Shown here: piece by piece, positions 36,562 to 48,900 of the stretch
How the letters are laid out: every line of letters begins with the position of its first letter
Position numbering within the stretch: the first letter of the stretch is position 1
From: Klebsormidium nitens
Lineage: Eukaryota > Streptophyta > Klebsormidiophyceae > Klebsormidiales > Klebsormidiaceae
Direction: 5' to 3'
Length of the DNA stretch: 64,000 bases
Assembly (NCBI GenBank): GCA_000708835.1
Contig: DF236976.1
Location: forward strand, 1 to 64,000
The notes under the pieces: model-generated
What the model saw: the letters and a program-made list of their open reading frames with translations, nothing else
Database searches by the model: none
What the model was told of the DNA's origin: nothing
Translations under genes and position numbers: made by a program

Positions 36562-38736
36562 ATGAACAGCCTGGGCCCACGGCAGCAATCAGTCGTCATT
36601 GTTGCGGTCACGGTGGTGCTGCTGGGCTTGACACTCGCGCTCACCTTCTCAGACTCCATCAAAGGGTACCGAGTACTAGACAGGCTAAAGCGGGCTGAGA
36701 TTGCTGGACTACTGGACCGGGTCTCAGTTCTTTCAGGCAATGCGGCAGATCGACCCACCCGTTCAGCTGATTCCAGTCTGATTGGGAGCGAAAATGATGA
36801 CCTTAAGTATGCAGAAGCTCCTGCAGCTCTGGACTACTCGTGGCTCAAGCGCCTGCCAGAGAAAGTGCCAATCGACCTAACCACACTCCAGGATGGTTCA
36901 ATTAGTTGGACCCAGGAGGCGGAGGATACAATCATTGCGGAGATCGAGAGGGTGCAGTTTCCGACTTCGTGCAGCAAAGCAAAATGGCTGGCGGTGCCGA
37001 TGCACATGGGAGGTAGGTGCTCGCAACTACAGCTCAACCCTACACCTTTCTTGCTTTTGTATGTTCGCAAGGGCAAACGTTTTGGGCGTTCCGTGCTGCT
37101 CCTTGGTGGTACATGCCAGAACTTTGGTGACGGAAAGTCAATCCAACTTTGATATGAGTTGCTGCTCTCCCTTTGCAGGCCTCTTGTCGGACGTGCACCA
37201 GTTCCAGGCCTCTCTTCTGTTCGGTGTCAGCTTTGGCTACACAGTCGTCCCCCTCCCCAACTCGCACCTTGTCGCTTTCGCCGGCTGCACCGAAAAAAGT
37301 CTCCACTGCTTCTTCCAGCCCTACACAAACTGCTCGTTCTACGATAGCCCCCATCACGTGGCTTTCTACAAGGAAGCGTCCATTGGGGCTCCGCGGTACC
37401 CGGCGGGGGCCCGGAGGGGCGCGTTTGCGGAGCGAAACCTCCCGGCAAAGATGGCAAGCGGGGCACTCGGCGACCTGGTTGCGGTGCCCATCTGGCCACG
37501 TGAGCTACGAACGAGTCAGCTTATCTGACTTCAAGCCATGCTAAGAATAACATGAAGCCGTCAGCTGACTGGTAAAATTAGTGGAGCATCTCAGTGTTCT
37601 TCACAAGCATGTTTAGCCGTTTTGGGTGGCCCCGGACTTTGCATCAAGGCGGGACTTAGCGCACTATTGGCTTTGGACGCGGATACTGCCTTCATTTCTT
37701 GATGTCAACAGGTCAACCATTTGATCACTTCACATGTAAAACTTCTGGCATTTCGGCCGCTCAGAGGCAATCGCTTGAGATCCAGCAGATGGTACGAATG
37801 CAATTGGTACCGTCGTGAAAAGCTGATCATCATTACTTTGCAGCAACTGGCTCATCAATATGTTGTGTTGTACAAATCCTGAGATCGAGTAGCTCGAAGT
37901 ACACCTTAACAAGAGCAACAAAATGTTAAAACCTGGAGTGTCTGACACCGTATCAAGCGTCAAGAATCTTGCAAGGGCTCCGATCTTCTTCCACCAACAT
38001 AAAACATTCATCCCACTCGTTTGCAGACTATCGCGGAGCGCCGTGCAATGTGAAGTGGTTCGACGCGCTGTTTGAGCGCCTTCGCGCCAGTGGCAGCATC
38101 CAGATCCACGGTCAAGAGAGTTACGCGCATAAGGAGTTCATGCTGTACAGCGTCCTTTCGAAATGGACCATGCGTCCAATAAAGCGGATAGAACACCTGG
38201 CAAACAGATTAGCAGCCGAGTTTCCGGACGTCCGAGGCCCGGTGCTGGGTTTGCACGTCCGGCAAACGGACAAGACTAAAGAGGATCCCTTCTACGTGGC
38301 AAACGGGCGGTATCGGACAGCAGATGAGCTGTTTGAGGGGGTCAAGCAGCTTGCGGACGCCCGAACACCCCGGTGGAAGTCCGCCTTTCTAATGTCCGAC
38401 TCCCAAGCGTTCCTCAATGCGGTTGTGGCCAACCCGGGCTCTTTGCACCTGGGTCCCGACGTGGACATTCTTTACAACCGGTTGCTGAACCGGTCAGTGA
38501 TGGAGACCGGGGGCCACAACCTGGTGCGGGGGCGGGAGGCGACAGAGCAGACAGACCACTTCGTAGCCGGGCTGTATGTGATGTCAAAGATGGCGGACTA
38601 TGCGATAGCGACGTTCTCGTCGAACGTGGGCAGGGCGATAGTGGAACTGCTGGCAGCGGAGCGCCGCGTCACGCAGGTCAGTCAGGTCGGGCCGCTCGCG
38701 GACGGAGTGGACGAAGCCTGGGGAACGAATCTTTGA
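36562..38736 (+). CDS. FUT8/NodZ-like (GT23-like) glycosyltransferase, three exons
   Basis: Exons 36562-37012, 37179-37499 and 38027-38736 join in phase (1, 1) to encode 493 residues. It has an N-terminal signal anchor (SVVIVAVTVVLLGLTLALTF), then a stem with SISWTQEAEDTIIAEIERVQFP and a Cys-containing middle domain (CTEKSLHCFFQPYTNCSFYD). The donor-binding motif is HVRQTDKTKED (second Arg replaced by Gln; Asp, Lys and a following acidic residue kept). Next come SAFLMSDSQAFL and YAIATFSSNVGRAIVELL, which matches the FUT8 SSxxxR block. It is most similar in layout to module 1 of the fused gene (same exon 1 and 2 boundaries and phases), with exons 3 and 4 of that module here in one exon. It is predicted to be a Golgi type II membrane enzyme; donor GDP-fucose is inferred from the family and the acceptor is unknown. 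Confidence 0.85.
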
Positions 38737-39428
38737 GTCGATGTACTTGCAGTCAAATCGGATGGAGTGCTAGAATTGTATGGGGCGGCACGCATCAAGT
38801 GTACGGCACAAAACGAGTTCATTACTTCACGTCCAAAAGTGATAGTGTTCTTTGTCCGAGTACGTTTCTTGTTCCCGGATCTCGGGCTGTGCGGGAGCTC
38901 TGATGAATTAAGCACACCATGTTCAGAATGGATGATCATGGTTGGTATGATGACGTACATACTTAATCAAGGCGTCCAAGAACGGCCCGTCCTTGATCTA
39001 GCATCAAAACGCCCTTCTCATACCCCAACCAAAGCCTTCTTCATATACACCGAGCGTCTAATTCAAACGCCGGGCCCATTGCGGCCCACCCGCCGACATG
39101 TGCCATGGTACGCCTTCATGGTATAGTCATGCGACATAAGAGGCAAAGTCCGCGATGCAGATATGGCGGCCATGTCAAAAGTTTCGAGGATTTGCATGGC
39201 TGCCGCGATGTGCTCACAGGCTGACTCCACATGGTTAATCTGCGCTGCAAGAGCTGGTCATGCTGCTGCACCAGCCGCGCCCAAAGGATTGCAGAAGCAG
39301 ATACACAGGCATGGAGACAGCTTGGGGGAGCACGTTCGCTCCACGAGCCTGCAACGAGCTGGATTGTGACTACCGTGTTCAATCCAAGACAAATGTAACA
39401 CTGTAACCGTCATTAATCAGATACACAG
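38737..39428. other. convergent intergenic region in glycosyltransferase cluster
   Basis: About 690 bp between the stops of two family members facing each other. No gene or repeat is supported. Confidence 0.4.
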
Positions 39429-42308
39429 TCACCAGTCGTAGAACCAGTCTACATCTAAGGATTTCGTGAACGGGGACGCGGGCTGGGGATAAGCTATTCG
39501 TCTCCTCCCGGCCATCACTTCCGCCATTATTCTCCCAACCGACGACCCCATCGTCATGACAATGTACTCGCTGTTCTCAAGGGCGACCTCCATGGCCGCA
39601 ACTAAATGCTCCACAATCTGGTTCTTCTGCTCGCACCCCAGCCGTTCGTGGCTCCAATTCGCCTCTATCGGACTAAGATCCAAAAAGTCGTCGACAATCA
39701 ATTCCGCACTTTTGTCGTTCAACCCCAGCATACCGAGGCCCGTGTTAGGAAGTTCCTTCATCAGTTTGGCCGAGTCCGAGAAAACGAAGACAGTCCGGAC
39801 GTCGGAGCCTGTCGCCTCGGCATACTCGGCGACAGCCGCTCCGTAGTCTGTCAACGGCCGATACTCGTGGTGCTCTCGCCAGTACGGGTCCTGCAAGGGC
39901 GAGAGAGAGTTGGTTCCTTGGAGAAGCACGCAGAGAGGCCAAACAGCGGAGAGTCTACATTCAAATGAAAAGATCATCGGCGAAGGCCAAGAACTTTTTC
40001 ACAATCGCCGCCGCCTCATTCCGTCCTTCTGCAGTAAGAGGCCGGATTTTCAGACCATGACAAGGCTGCTTGTCAGCGGAAGGGTTGAATCTACCAGTAA
40101 CGGCTACTCGATAGCTCAACTCAGAAACGCCTGCCCTTCCGTTCCAACAACCGGTTTTCTGTGGATTTGTGGGCGATCGAAAGCAGGACCCAGTACAGGA
40201 CAAGCTGAAATTGAGATGGCCAAGGTCCCTCACGAAGCTCTTGCCCTCATTCTAGTGGACAAAGAGCGAGCCTTCAAGATCACGTCTCTTGATAATCTAT
40301 CGGTAACCAAATTCGTTTCTTCAATTTTGGATCCTTCTTATGCAGCTCAAAATCCAATAAAAGTGGATTCATTTCATTTTCACTAGCTTCACAAAGACAG
40401 CCTTTGATATAATGCCACGTCCGTATTTGGGTGGATTGAAAGAACTATCAAGCCACCATGGTGAGTATCCATTGCCAGTCCTGACGTTTGTTGTCGGCAC
40501 GTCAAATGAACACCCCCGCCAGGCGACTGCCCCTGTCAACCCGCCAACTTCGAGCAACGCAATCGCCGCCTCACCTCGACCTCCTTATCGGTTCGCCGGA
40601 TGTGCACCGACACGAGCGGCTTCTGCGCCTCGTGGTTGCACAGGATGGTCCGCGAGATGCGCTGCACGCGCTTCGTGGGGCGCCACATCCAATTGAGCAC
40701 GTTCGCCCACAGCATCATCTGCTGCGTCTGCATGCTCACTTCGCTGAAAGGACCGTCCCCAACGACGCTCACGCTTCCTGCAAAGTTTCAGCGCAGGTGG
40801 TTACGGGAAAGAATGAAGAGCCAAGGCTCTGCTTATTATCTGGGTTGTCAGTGGCAAGAGAATCATTTGTAGAGTGTTCGTCTCGGGTTTGTCTCAACAA
40901 GAATCCTGGTTGACATAACCAGTGCTTTGAAGCCAGCGAACTCCGGGATGTGGGTAACATCTCCCTTCTTCGGGCTCTGTATTCAATCGTCATATTATCT
41001 CCGTCCCTTAGAGATGTCTCATGCTCCACCAGAAAAGATGGGAGTCGAAGGTCGTTGCATTTCTTCATCAGCACAACCAACTTACAATCTTGCTCCTACA
41101 TGCTACCTCTGGATTACGAGATCTGTAACGTTCGAACGATTGGCAAGAGAACTTACCCGAATCGACGAGCTGTTCCCAGAGGCGCTCCCACCAGCCCTCC
41201 GCCTGCCACCGTTCCCACCGCTCCCAGGACCACCCCCTCGGCCGCGGCACCGTATCCGTCAGCCGGATCACATCCAACTCCTCCAGGTCCTCCTCCGGAT
41301 TCAGTATCTGGCGCCAGTCCATTGCCGCCTGGGGCATCTGGTATGCCGCTCGCTTCTCAGGATTCGTTGCAAAGGAGCAGTGCGTGTGGGGCTCAAAGAG
41401 GGTAGTGATGGAGGCGGGGACGCAGCCATCTTGGCGAGGGTCGGGGGGCTCTTCGTTGATGACGAGGGTGCGGTTGAGGGAGAGCGACATGAGCAGTGTG
41501 AGAACGTACGTGTGCGTCGACGAGCCCAGACCTGCAGGGCGGAGCAAGATGATAAGGTCGCAAGTTGTTATTGTGCATCCGGCCCCTTGCCATAGCTCGA
41601 GGCGACACTGTGCAGAGCTGAAAGTCGAACATGATGTGTTGTCACCCAAACACGGGCCTTACAAGGTCCTGAGTAAATATGGTGCCCAGCTCTAAACGGG
41701 CTATTCTGCAGACAAACTGAATGGAGGAGACTACCAAAGCTTCACCACACCCACGCGAGAAGATTCTGGTGCATTTCTTGTCCAGACTCACCATGCCGGT
41801 GGGGGTCAATCACGAGCCACTTCTCCGCACCACAGTCCGCCGGGAATTGGCGCTCAAGGACGACATTGAGCAAAAAGTCTTCTGCTTCTGCAGACCAAGT
41901 CAGCGTGCCATTTTCCAGCCCCAGCTTTGGCTGAAACCCTGATCCAAGCTCTTCCTCAATAATCCTGGATGACCTGATTCCAGCATGGAATCCGGAGTCT
42001 TCCACAGGTGCCTCTGGCTCTGCACTCCATGGAAGGGAGTATTTTCTTCGAACCCTTGGCGCCCTCTTCTTGACTGGTTCGCTTTGCCTGCCAGTGACAG
42101 CAGCCAACGACTGCGCCAACGTTGCCCCGATCGAGGGGGTCTGTGCCGCTCGAGAGCTGGCACGTCTTACGAGCTCGATGCCCTCACCAGTCACATGCAC
42201 TTCCCACTTAGATACCTCAAGAACGAGGGTCACAGCCAGAAAGAGCCCACCAAAAATGTACAAGCAGCCCTTCCAGGACCATATTGCTGTGGGCATCGCT
42301 TTCGCCAT
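39429..42308 (-). CDS. FUT8/NodZ-like (GT23-like) glycosyltransferase, four exons
   Basis: Exons 42308-41792, 41531-41157, 40777-40575 and 39890-39429 join in phase (1, 1, 0) to give 518 residues. An N-terminal anchor (LYIFGGLFLAVTLVLEV) is followed by a basic stem and LTWSAEAEDFLLNVVLERQFPADC. Then come GSSTHTYVLTLLMSLSLNRT (the family's G-x-H...GRTL-like block) and MMLWANVLNWMWRP. The intact donor-binding motif is HIRRTDKEVED. After it come VFVFSDSAKLMKEL, YIVMTMGSSVGRIMAEVM and a terminal SLDVDWFYDW. It shares exon boundaries, the WMWRP block and the C-terminal SLD-x-x-W motif with module 2 of the fused gene, so those two form one subtype. Of the four modules in the cluster this one keeps the catalytic motif best. 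Golgi localisation and GDP-fucose use are inferred. Confidence 0.85.
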
Positions 42309-42988
42309 CGAACCCTAATGGCGCCCTAGCTAACCTAGAACTTAGAGAAGTCAGAGCAAGAAGTTTTGTGTCTTGCTGATGGCGTTGCTTGCACTCCAAG
42401 CTGATGTGTTCGGCTTTGCGAGAAGGACTCGACGGTACAGCAAAAGGATTGACACAGGTTCGATGAGAGAGTGGGTGGTGTCAGCTCATACCGCATAAGC
42501 GCTGCGGATAGGAATCACACACTCAGCCTTTTTGTCAGCGAGTGTCTGAAGCGATGCAAGGGCGTGGATCGACCAGAAGCAATGTTGATCGCTTGCTTCA
42601 TCAACATGGTGGAAAACCCCCGGCCTGCAAACTTCGAACTTAGAAGGTGGCAAAGATTGGTCCTGGAGCCTGGGAGACGGCGTGATGCCATTGATGGTGA
42701 CCCGTCACGGTGGAGAACACATGAATGGAGCCAAACGTGGAAGGCTACAGGACGTCAAGGGCTTTTGTAATGCCATCAATCGGAATTTGAAACACAATTG
42801 TAAGAGCGGTGCCAAGCTTTGAAGCAGATGGCAATGAGAGAACAGGCCTCTGCTAGGGGCCTACTTCGCAAATCGTTTTGAAAGGTATTGATTGGTGACT
42901 GAGTGCTACAGCCTCAGCATTCTGCCTGCTGTTCAACAGATGATCGCTGTTGAAGGTTGATTCACAGAGCTCTGTTGAGTGTTCGACA
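42309..42988. promoter_or_regulatory. divergent region between glycosyltransferase and coiled-coil genes
   Basis: 680 bp between start codons pointing apart. No known promoter element was confidently identified. Confidence 0.35.
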
Positions 42989-45900
42989 ATGGACGAGGGA
43001 AAGTTGCCGGGTACAATGTCTCCAGAGGCCAGGGTATCTGCTGCAAAGGATAAGTCAGGCAGCAAAGGTAGCAAATCTCCAACCAAGGTTGGGAGCCCAA
43101 AAGCAAGTCCTGCTCAAGCGAAGAAGGTTTCACAAGATGCTCATGTGAAGACAGGAGCCGATGAAAGCACCTTTCAGGATCGCTGTCAGGTGCTTGAGGA
43201 GCATCTAACAAAAGAGAGGCTGGCAAAGGCTCAGGTGAGTTGCCTGCATGGGGGTTTCCCTCTTACGGACCAATTCATGGGCATGGTTCACCTAGATCAC
43301 TTAGGTTTCAATCCTTCGATGATAGATTAGGAAGGTCCCTGGATGTTGGGCCAGTGTTGAAGGGTTTCTTTCCAGGTTGCATCCTGCGAGTATCTTATGA
43401 GAGTCTAGAAAAAGCAGCAATTGCATCAGAAGTAGGTAAGTGGCTTCAACCAGACACTCCAATCAAGACGTGGCGCATGCTTCTGTCAGATGAAAGGTTG
43501 ACAATTCCGTTGCTGACCTATGAATCTGTATCCTTAGTTGGTTGAGCAAAGGAAGGAGAAGGACGCCACCATTGCAAAACTGGAGGCGGCTGAGAAGAAA
43601 GCAATTGGAAAATGGGAGGAGGAGAAACGCCGAGCAGAGAATGCTGCGGAGAGGGAGCGGAAAGCAAAGCAGGAGCATGATGAGATGAAGGTGGGTTCGT
43701 AAATTTATTGTAGATACATTCGAGAAGTGGCGCAGGATGTGATTCCCTGAAAGGTGGTACTTTTATCTCCTGAGTCCTGAGCCATGTTGGATGTGGTTGA
43801 TGCCTCTTGTGGTGAAATTGTGAATGCTGTCTAGATGTGGAGATGTTTTGAAAGCTGTGACTGCTCAATTCCTTTAGGCAGCCTTGCTCTGACCGGTTCA
43901 GACTGAGGGCTCCAAATGGTTTGGTGCTTGTGCTCACCTCTGACAGTCTTTGGCGTTGGCACATGCTATCATCTAATTGCTTTCTGATCAGCATTACAGC
44001 TTCCCCCCAAGCGAGTGCATGAATCTTACGAGATTTTCTTCAATGCGCAGGGGAAAATCAGTGAGTACGATGCAAAGATAAAGCAGGTCCAGGAAGATGC
44101 AGAGCAAGAGAGGGAGGCGTTGAAAAAGGCGCTCTTGGAGGAGAGGCTTGCCAAGGAAAAGCTTGAAGCAGTAAGGGATGCTGGAATCGAGAAGGACCAG
44201 AAGGGAAGCGCGGAAGTCGAAGCACTGGTTGCGAAGATTCGGACTTTGGAGTCTGCAAATGCAGACCTGGTGCAAGAGCTACGGAAAGGTCTTGAGGGGA
44301 GCGATCAGGGCAAGGATGTTTCAGGAGCAGTGTCTGGAGAGGTGGAAAGGGTCAGGGAAGAGCTGGAGAGAAAGTTTGCGGGGGACAAGGGACACTGGGA
44401 AGAAAAGGCGAAGAAACAGAGGGAAGTGAGCAACAATGTGATTAGGAAGCTGAGTTCAGAGAAAGAGGCAGAAGCGCAGCGTGCCGAGGTGGCCCAGAAG
44501 CGTGTTGAGGAACTAGAGAAGGAGAACAAGAAGCTGGTGCATGACAACAAGAAACTGCACACCAAGAGTGCGGAAGCCGCCGGCATGGAGTCATCGCTGA
44601 CGTTGACATCAGCAGCATTGGATGCCAGACTGGACAAGGCAGAGGCAAAGAACAGAGCCCTTGTGAAGGAGAGGGAGGAGTTGCTCCAGAAGGTGTCAAG
44701 TCTTGAGAAAGTCAGTCAGGAGATGGAACAGGGGCTGGCGGAGGAGAGGAGTGGAAAGGCGGCTGCTTTGCGAGAGAAGCAAGAGGCTTTTGAGAAGCTG
44801 GTTAACGTGGAGAAACGCCTGGTGGAGCGCGAAAGCGAAATGAAGAAGCTGCGGGCCAAGGGTGCGGAGGCGGCCGCTATGGAGTCGACGCTGACTCTGA
44901 CATCAGCGGCCTTGGATGCCGGCCTCGAAAAGGCAGATGCCAAGAACAGGGCGCTTCTCAAGGAGAAGGACGAGTTGCTTGAGAAGTTGTCGGGTCTGAA
45001 GCAAGCCAGGGCAGAGGCGGAGGAGAGGCTGGCTGACGAGCGGAATGGAAAGGTGGCTGCTTTGAAGGAGAAGGATGATGCGCTCGGGAAGCTGGCTGAG
45101 GTTGAGACACGTCTGGTGGAGTGCGCGAGGGAACTCGAACGGGTCAGTATCGAAAACGGGGAGCTCAAGGACTCCACAGAGAAAATGTCAGCGGAAGTAG
45201 GGGAGTTAAAGGCAGAGCGGACTGCCAGGGAGGAGCGAAACGCGTTGCTTGTCAAGTCGCAAGACTCGCTCCAGGCTGAGCGACAACGGCTGGAAGCAGA
45301 GGTTGGAGAGCTTAGGGAATCAGTGGTGGCTCTAACGACAGAGATAGAGACCTTGAGGCGAGAGAATGTCAGCGCGCTCGAGCAGAGCACCAGCCTGGGA
45401 AAGGCGAAAGAAGCTGTAGAGGCTGAAAAGGAACAGTTGCGAGAAGAGGTAAAGGGGCTAGCGCTGGAGCAGAAGAAGTTGACGGCGCAGCTACAAGTGC
45501 TGAAAGAGGAGAAACAAGTGGTGGTGGAGCAGGGGACACGGCATGCCAAGATGAAGGAGGCGCTTGAGGTGGAGAAGGAGCAACTAGGGGCGGAACTGGC
45601 GCAACTGCTGGAGAGGATGCAAGGGCCGAAGCCGCAGGGCGGGCGTAAGCAGGAGGCGCGTGAGGCGCTCAAGAGCGTGGCAGCAAAGGTGGATGAGATT
45701 CATGAGAAGGTAAGAGGGGTCTGCCTTCTCATGACGTACTTGTTTTTTCTAGGATGTCAGTCATGCCAGTCCGAGGAACCATTCTATAGTCATGCGAATA
45801 GGTAGCGAGAAACGTTGTTGCCAGGCCCTATCAATGCTTTGAAAAGACAATCCGAGATTTTCGAGCCTTTGTTGGAGTTACAACTTCCTGGAAGGCCATC

Positions 45901-48900
45901 GTAGACCGGGTCTCACTGGAGTGCTCAGCGCCGTAAGTTTCCAACCCTCAGTAAGATTTGGCCTCAATTCTTGATTTTGGGCCTCACTTCCTGTCGGCCT
46001 TACTCTTTGATGTTGGCCTCAGTTTCGCAAATGCAAGGTTTGTAACTTTCGTTTTCTTCTGCTGTCCAGTTGGTCGACCTGGAGCACCGCTCCGAGCTCC
46101 TTGCCCAGGCGGAGGAGGAACGGGAGGCAGCCGTGCGAGCCAGTGCACACAAAGAAGCCGAGATTGGCAGGCTGCGGGAGGAAGTGCTGGTAAGGGTACT
46201 GGTCCCTCTTACTAACTTGGGTATGCTACCAAGTGATGGCCCACCAAGACCATCTGTCGTCGGGATCTTTTCTTGTTCCCAAGATTGACTATCTGTGGTG
46301 ACTTGGTTGAATCGGAAAAAGGGACCGGGCATTGTAGACCCTTTCGGGCCGATGCTTTTTTGGTGTTTTGGCCCGACCTCAGGCCACGCTTGGGTTCTGG
46401 TTCAGGTGTTGATTTGAGTTCTATAGCTAATACAACAATGCCTCAGATATTCACCAGGACAGCTTGAAGGTCTTGCTGTTTTCGTAGCAGAGGGATCTAG
46501 GACGTGGAACGAATATCAATATGGTCAAACCTCATAACTCCGCTTATAACCATACTCTGCCTTGTGGCTTTCGCTCACAGAAGCTCACGTCTTGAACCCC
46601 TTTAATCTCTGACTAAGAATTGTTTACACCTCGAAATCCCCTCTACTGCAGACGCTCGAGGGACGGGCCGTCGAGGCTGAGGCCAAGGTGTCCGAGCTCC
46701 AGGAGGCGCTTCAGGCCGCCCAGGCGCAGCTGGCGCAGATCACGGGCTTCTCCCGAGCGAAGGACGAGGAGATTCGGGGGCTGTGGAAGCGCGTGCAAGA
46801 AGCTGCGCGCAACCAGGAGGAGCATGAGGCCCTGCGGCAGAAAGTGGCGCAGCAGATGGAGGACATCCTGGCAGCGGAAGCGCGGGGGCGGGAGAGCGAG
46901 GCGCACGCAAAAGACGCAGAGGTGGCGGCGCGGGAGCAGGAGGAGAAGATGTCGCAGGTACGGCGGAGCGTGCCTTTCCTTTTTCCATTTTTAACCCGCA
47001 ATCATTGAGCGGTGAAGTAAAGATGGAGTGGGATCTTTGGTTGTGAGTGTCGAAGGAGAATCGAATCCATCTCGGAGTGAGCCTTCTCTCCGTGTCAAGG
47101 CAAGAGTGAGGGAAAAGGGTCCGTCAAAGAACCTGACTAGTTTGAATTCAGTGCGTGTGACCGTCCACAAGAGGTCTCGTTTCACTCCGTTCTGAATTTT
47201 GACCTTTTTCTTTCTACTCCGCAGAAGGGTGTCAGTCAGACGCCATAGTCCATGAATTTTTTTTCAAGTTGTCCTACATAAGGAGCGAAAGTGGAAACTG
47301 CGAAGGGTGTTTCTTTCTGCCATCGTACTCGAGAAGGATTCATGGCCGCTGCTTCTCATAGAAAGAGAAGGGAGTCTCCTTCTGCAAAACAGCGGTGTGA
47401 TTCGATTCAAGTTTGGGTGAATGCCAACGTGCGAGGTGCTGAGATTGGAGTCTTCGACCACGCGAATTGATCTGTCCTTTTGCCATGCAGGTAGAGGAGG
47501 CACTCAAGGAGAGGGAAGAGGATCTTACGGGCTTGAAGGAAGAGCTTCGATCGAAAGAGGCGGACCTCGAGGCACTGCAGCAGCAGCTTCGGGCGCAGAA
47601 GAGCGAGGGCAATGAGGCGCGGAAAGAAAAGACAGCGCTTCAGTCGGAATTGCACCGAAGCGAGGAGAGCGGGAAGGAGGAGAGGGAGAGAAGCGAAAGC
47701 CTAGAAGCGGAGCTGCAGAAAGAGAAGCGGAGGACAGATGACCTGACTGCTGAGGTGTCTGCTGCAAGGACGCGGGAAGAAGAGTTCGCGAAGCGCCTGG
47801 TAGAGTTGGAGAAAGAGAAGGTGGAGCTCCATGAAAGGCTGCGATCGGAGGCTGACGCCCGCGTGCGAGAGCTCGCGGAGAAACTGGCAGCTGCGGAGGC
47901 GGACTTGGCCCAGAAACTGTCCGGAACGGAAGCGGAGTGGGCGCAAAAGCTTTCCGACGCGGAGGCGGCAGCGGCAGAGCGGCTCGCGGCTGCACAAGAA
48001 GAGCTGCGGACGGTGAGGGCGGATTTACAGCGAGCGAAGCAGGAATTGATGGAGCAGAAGGAGCGGTGGGAGCGGGAGAAGTGTGAACAGGCGGAGCGGC
48101 ACGTGGAGGAACGAGAGCGGGTCGCACGGGAGCGTGCGCGGGCGGTGGAGCACCTGGAGAAGGAGGTGGAAGAGAGCGGGGGGGCGATCCAGAAGCTGCG
48201 GGAGGGGATCACTCGACGGGACGTCGAGATCAAAGACCTGCAGACGGAGCTGTTGGAAGCGCGAGAGGGTCTGGAGAAAGCGGTGCGGGTGAAAGAGGAG
48301 GAGATGAAAAATGAGAGGGCGCAGGCTGCGGCGGTTCGAGAGCGCTTGACGGAAGAGTTGGCAAGCAAGGACGCCGAATTGAAGGAGCTAAGGAGAGAGG
48401 TTCAGGAGATACAGGTGACGGTGTCCCGGCACAAAGAGGAGGACCTGGCATCGCCGAAGGGTGTTAAAGAAATCTCAATGGCTCAGGCCGGGCCGCAGGA
48501 TGACGTCAGCAGGAGGAAGGAAGAGCTTAGGTTGATAGAAAGGGTAGTGCAATCGAAGGAGGCCTCGCCGTCGAGAGTCAAAGCGTGGGCCCGGGTAAGC
48601 GATCCGGGGCTGTCGGGGCTTCTAGCGGAAGAAAAAAGGGCCTTACCTGAGGGGGCGGGCAAGGCAGAGGCCAGGGTGAAGCCGCCCGCCCCCAGGGTGC
48701 GGGTGAGTTTCTTAGGGCGGCGAGAGGGCAGCCCGGGTCTGGCCGAGGAGGAGTGTGCGACGCCGATCCAGGAGAAGTTTGACGTCGAGGGAGACGAGAA
48801 AACGGCGCTGCAGGAACGGCTTCGAGAAAAGGAAGAAGCGCTTGAGGTGGAAGTGGTGAGAACGCATTTCTGTGTCTTTGCTAGCCGTTCTCGTTTGGGT

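Noticed and set aside
29599-42308. Xyloglucan alpha-1,2-fucosyltransferase (GT37) identity
   Set aside because: The HxRRTDK motif with downstream TD/SD helix and SSxxxR block fits FUT8/NodZ (GT23-like). GT37 signatures were not seen.
44716-45672. 318-codon Ser-rich minus-strand frame
   Set aside because: Antisense shadow of the Glu/Lys/Leu coiled-coil exon. Serine-rich translation is what the opposite strand of such codons gives.
47525-48368. Long Pro- and Ser-rich minus-strand frames
   Set aside because: Same antisense artefact over exon 6 of the coiled-coil gene.
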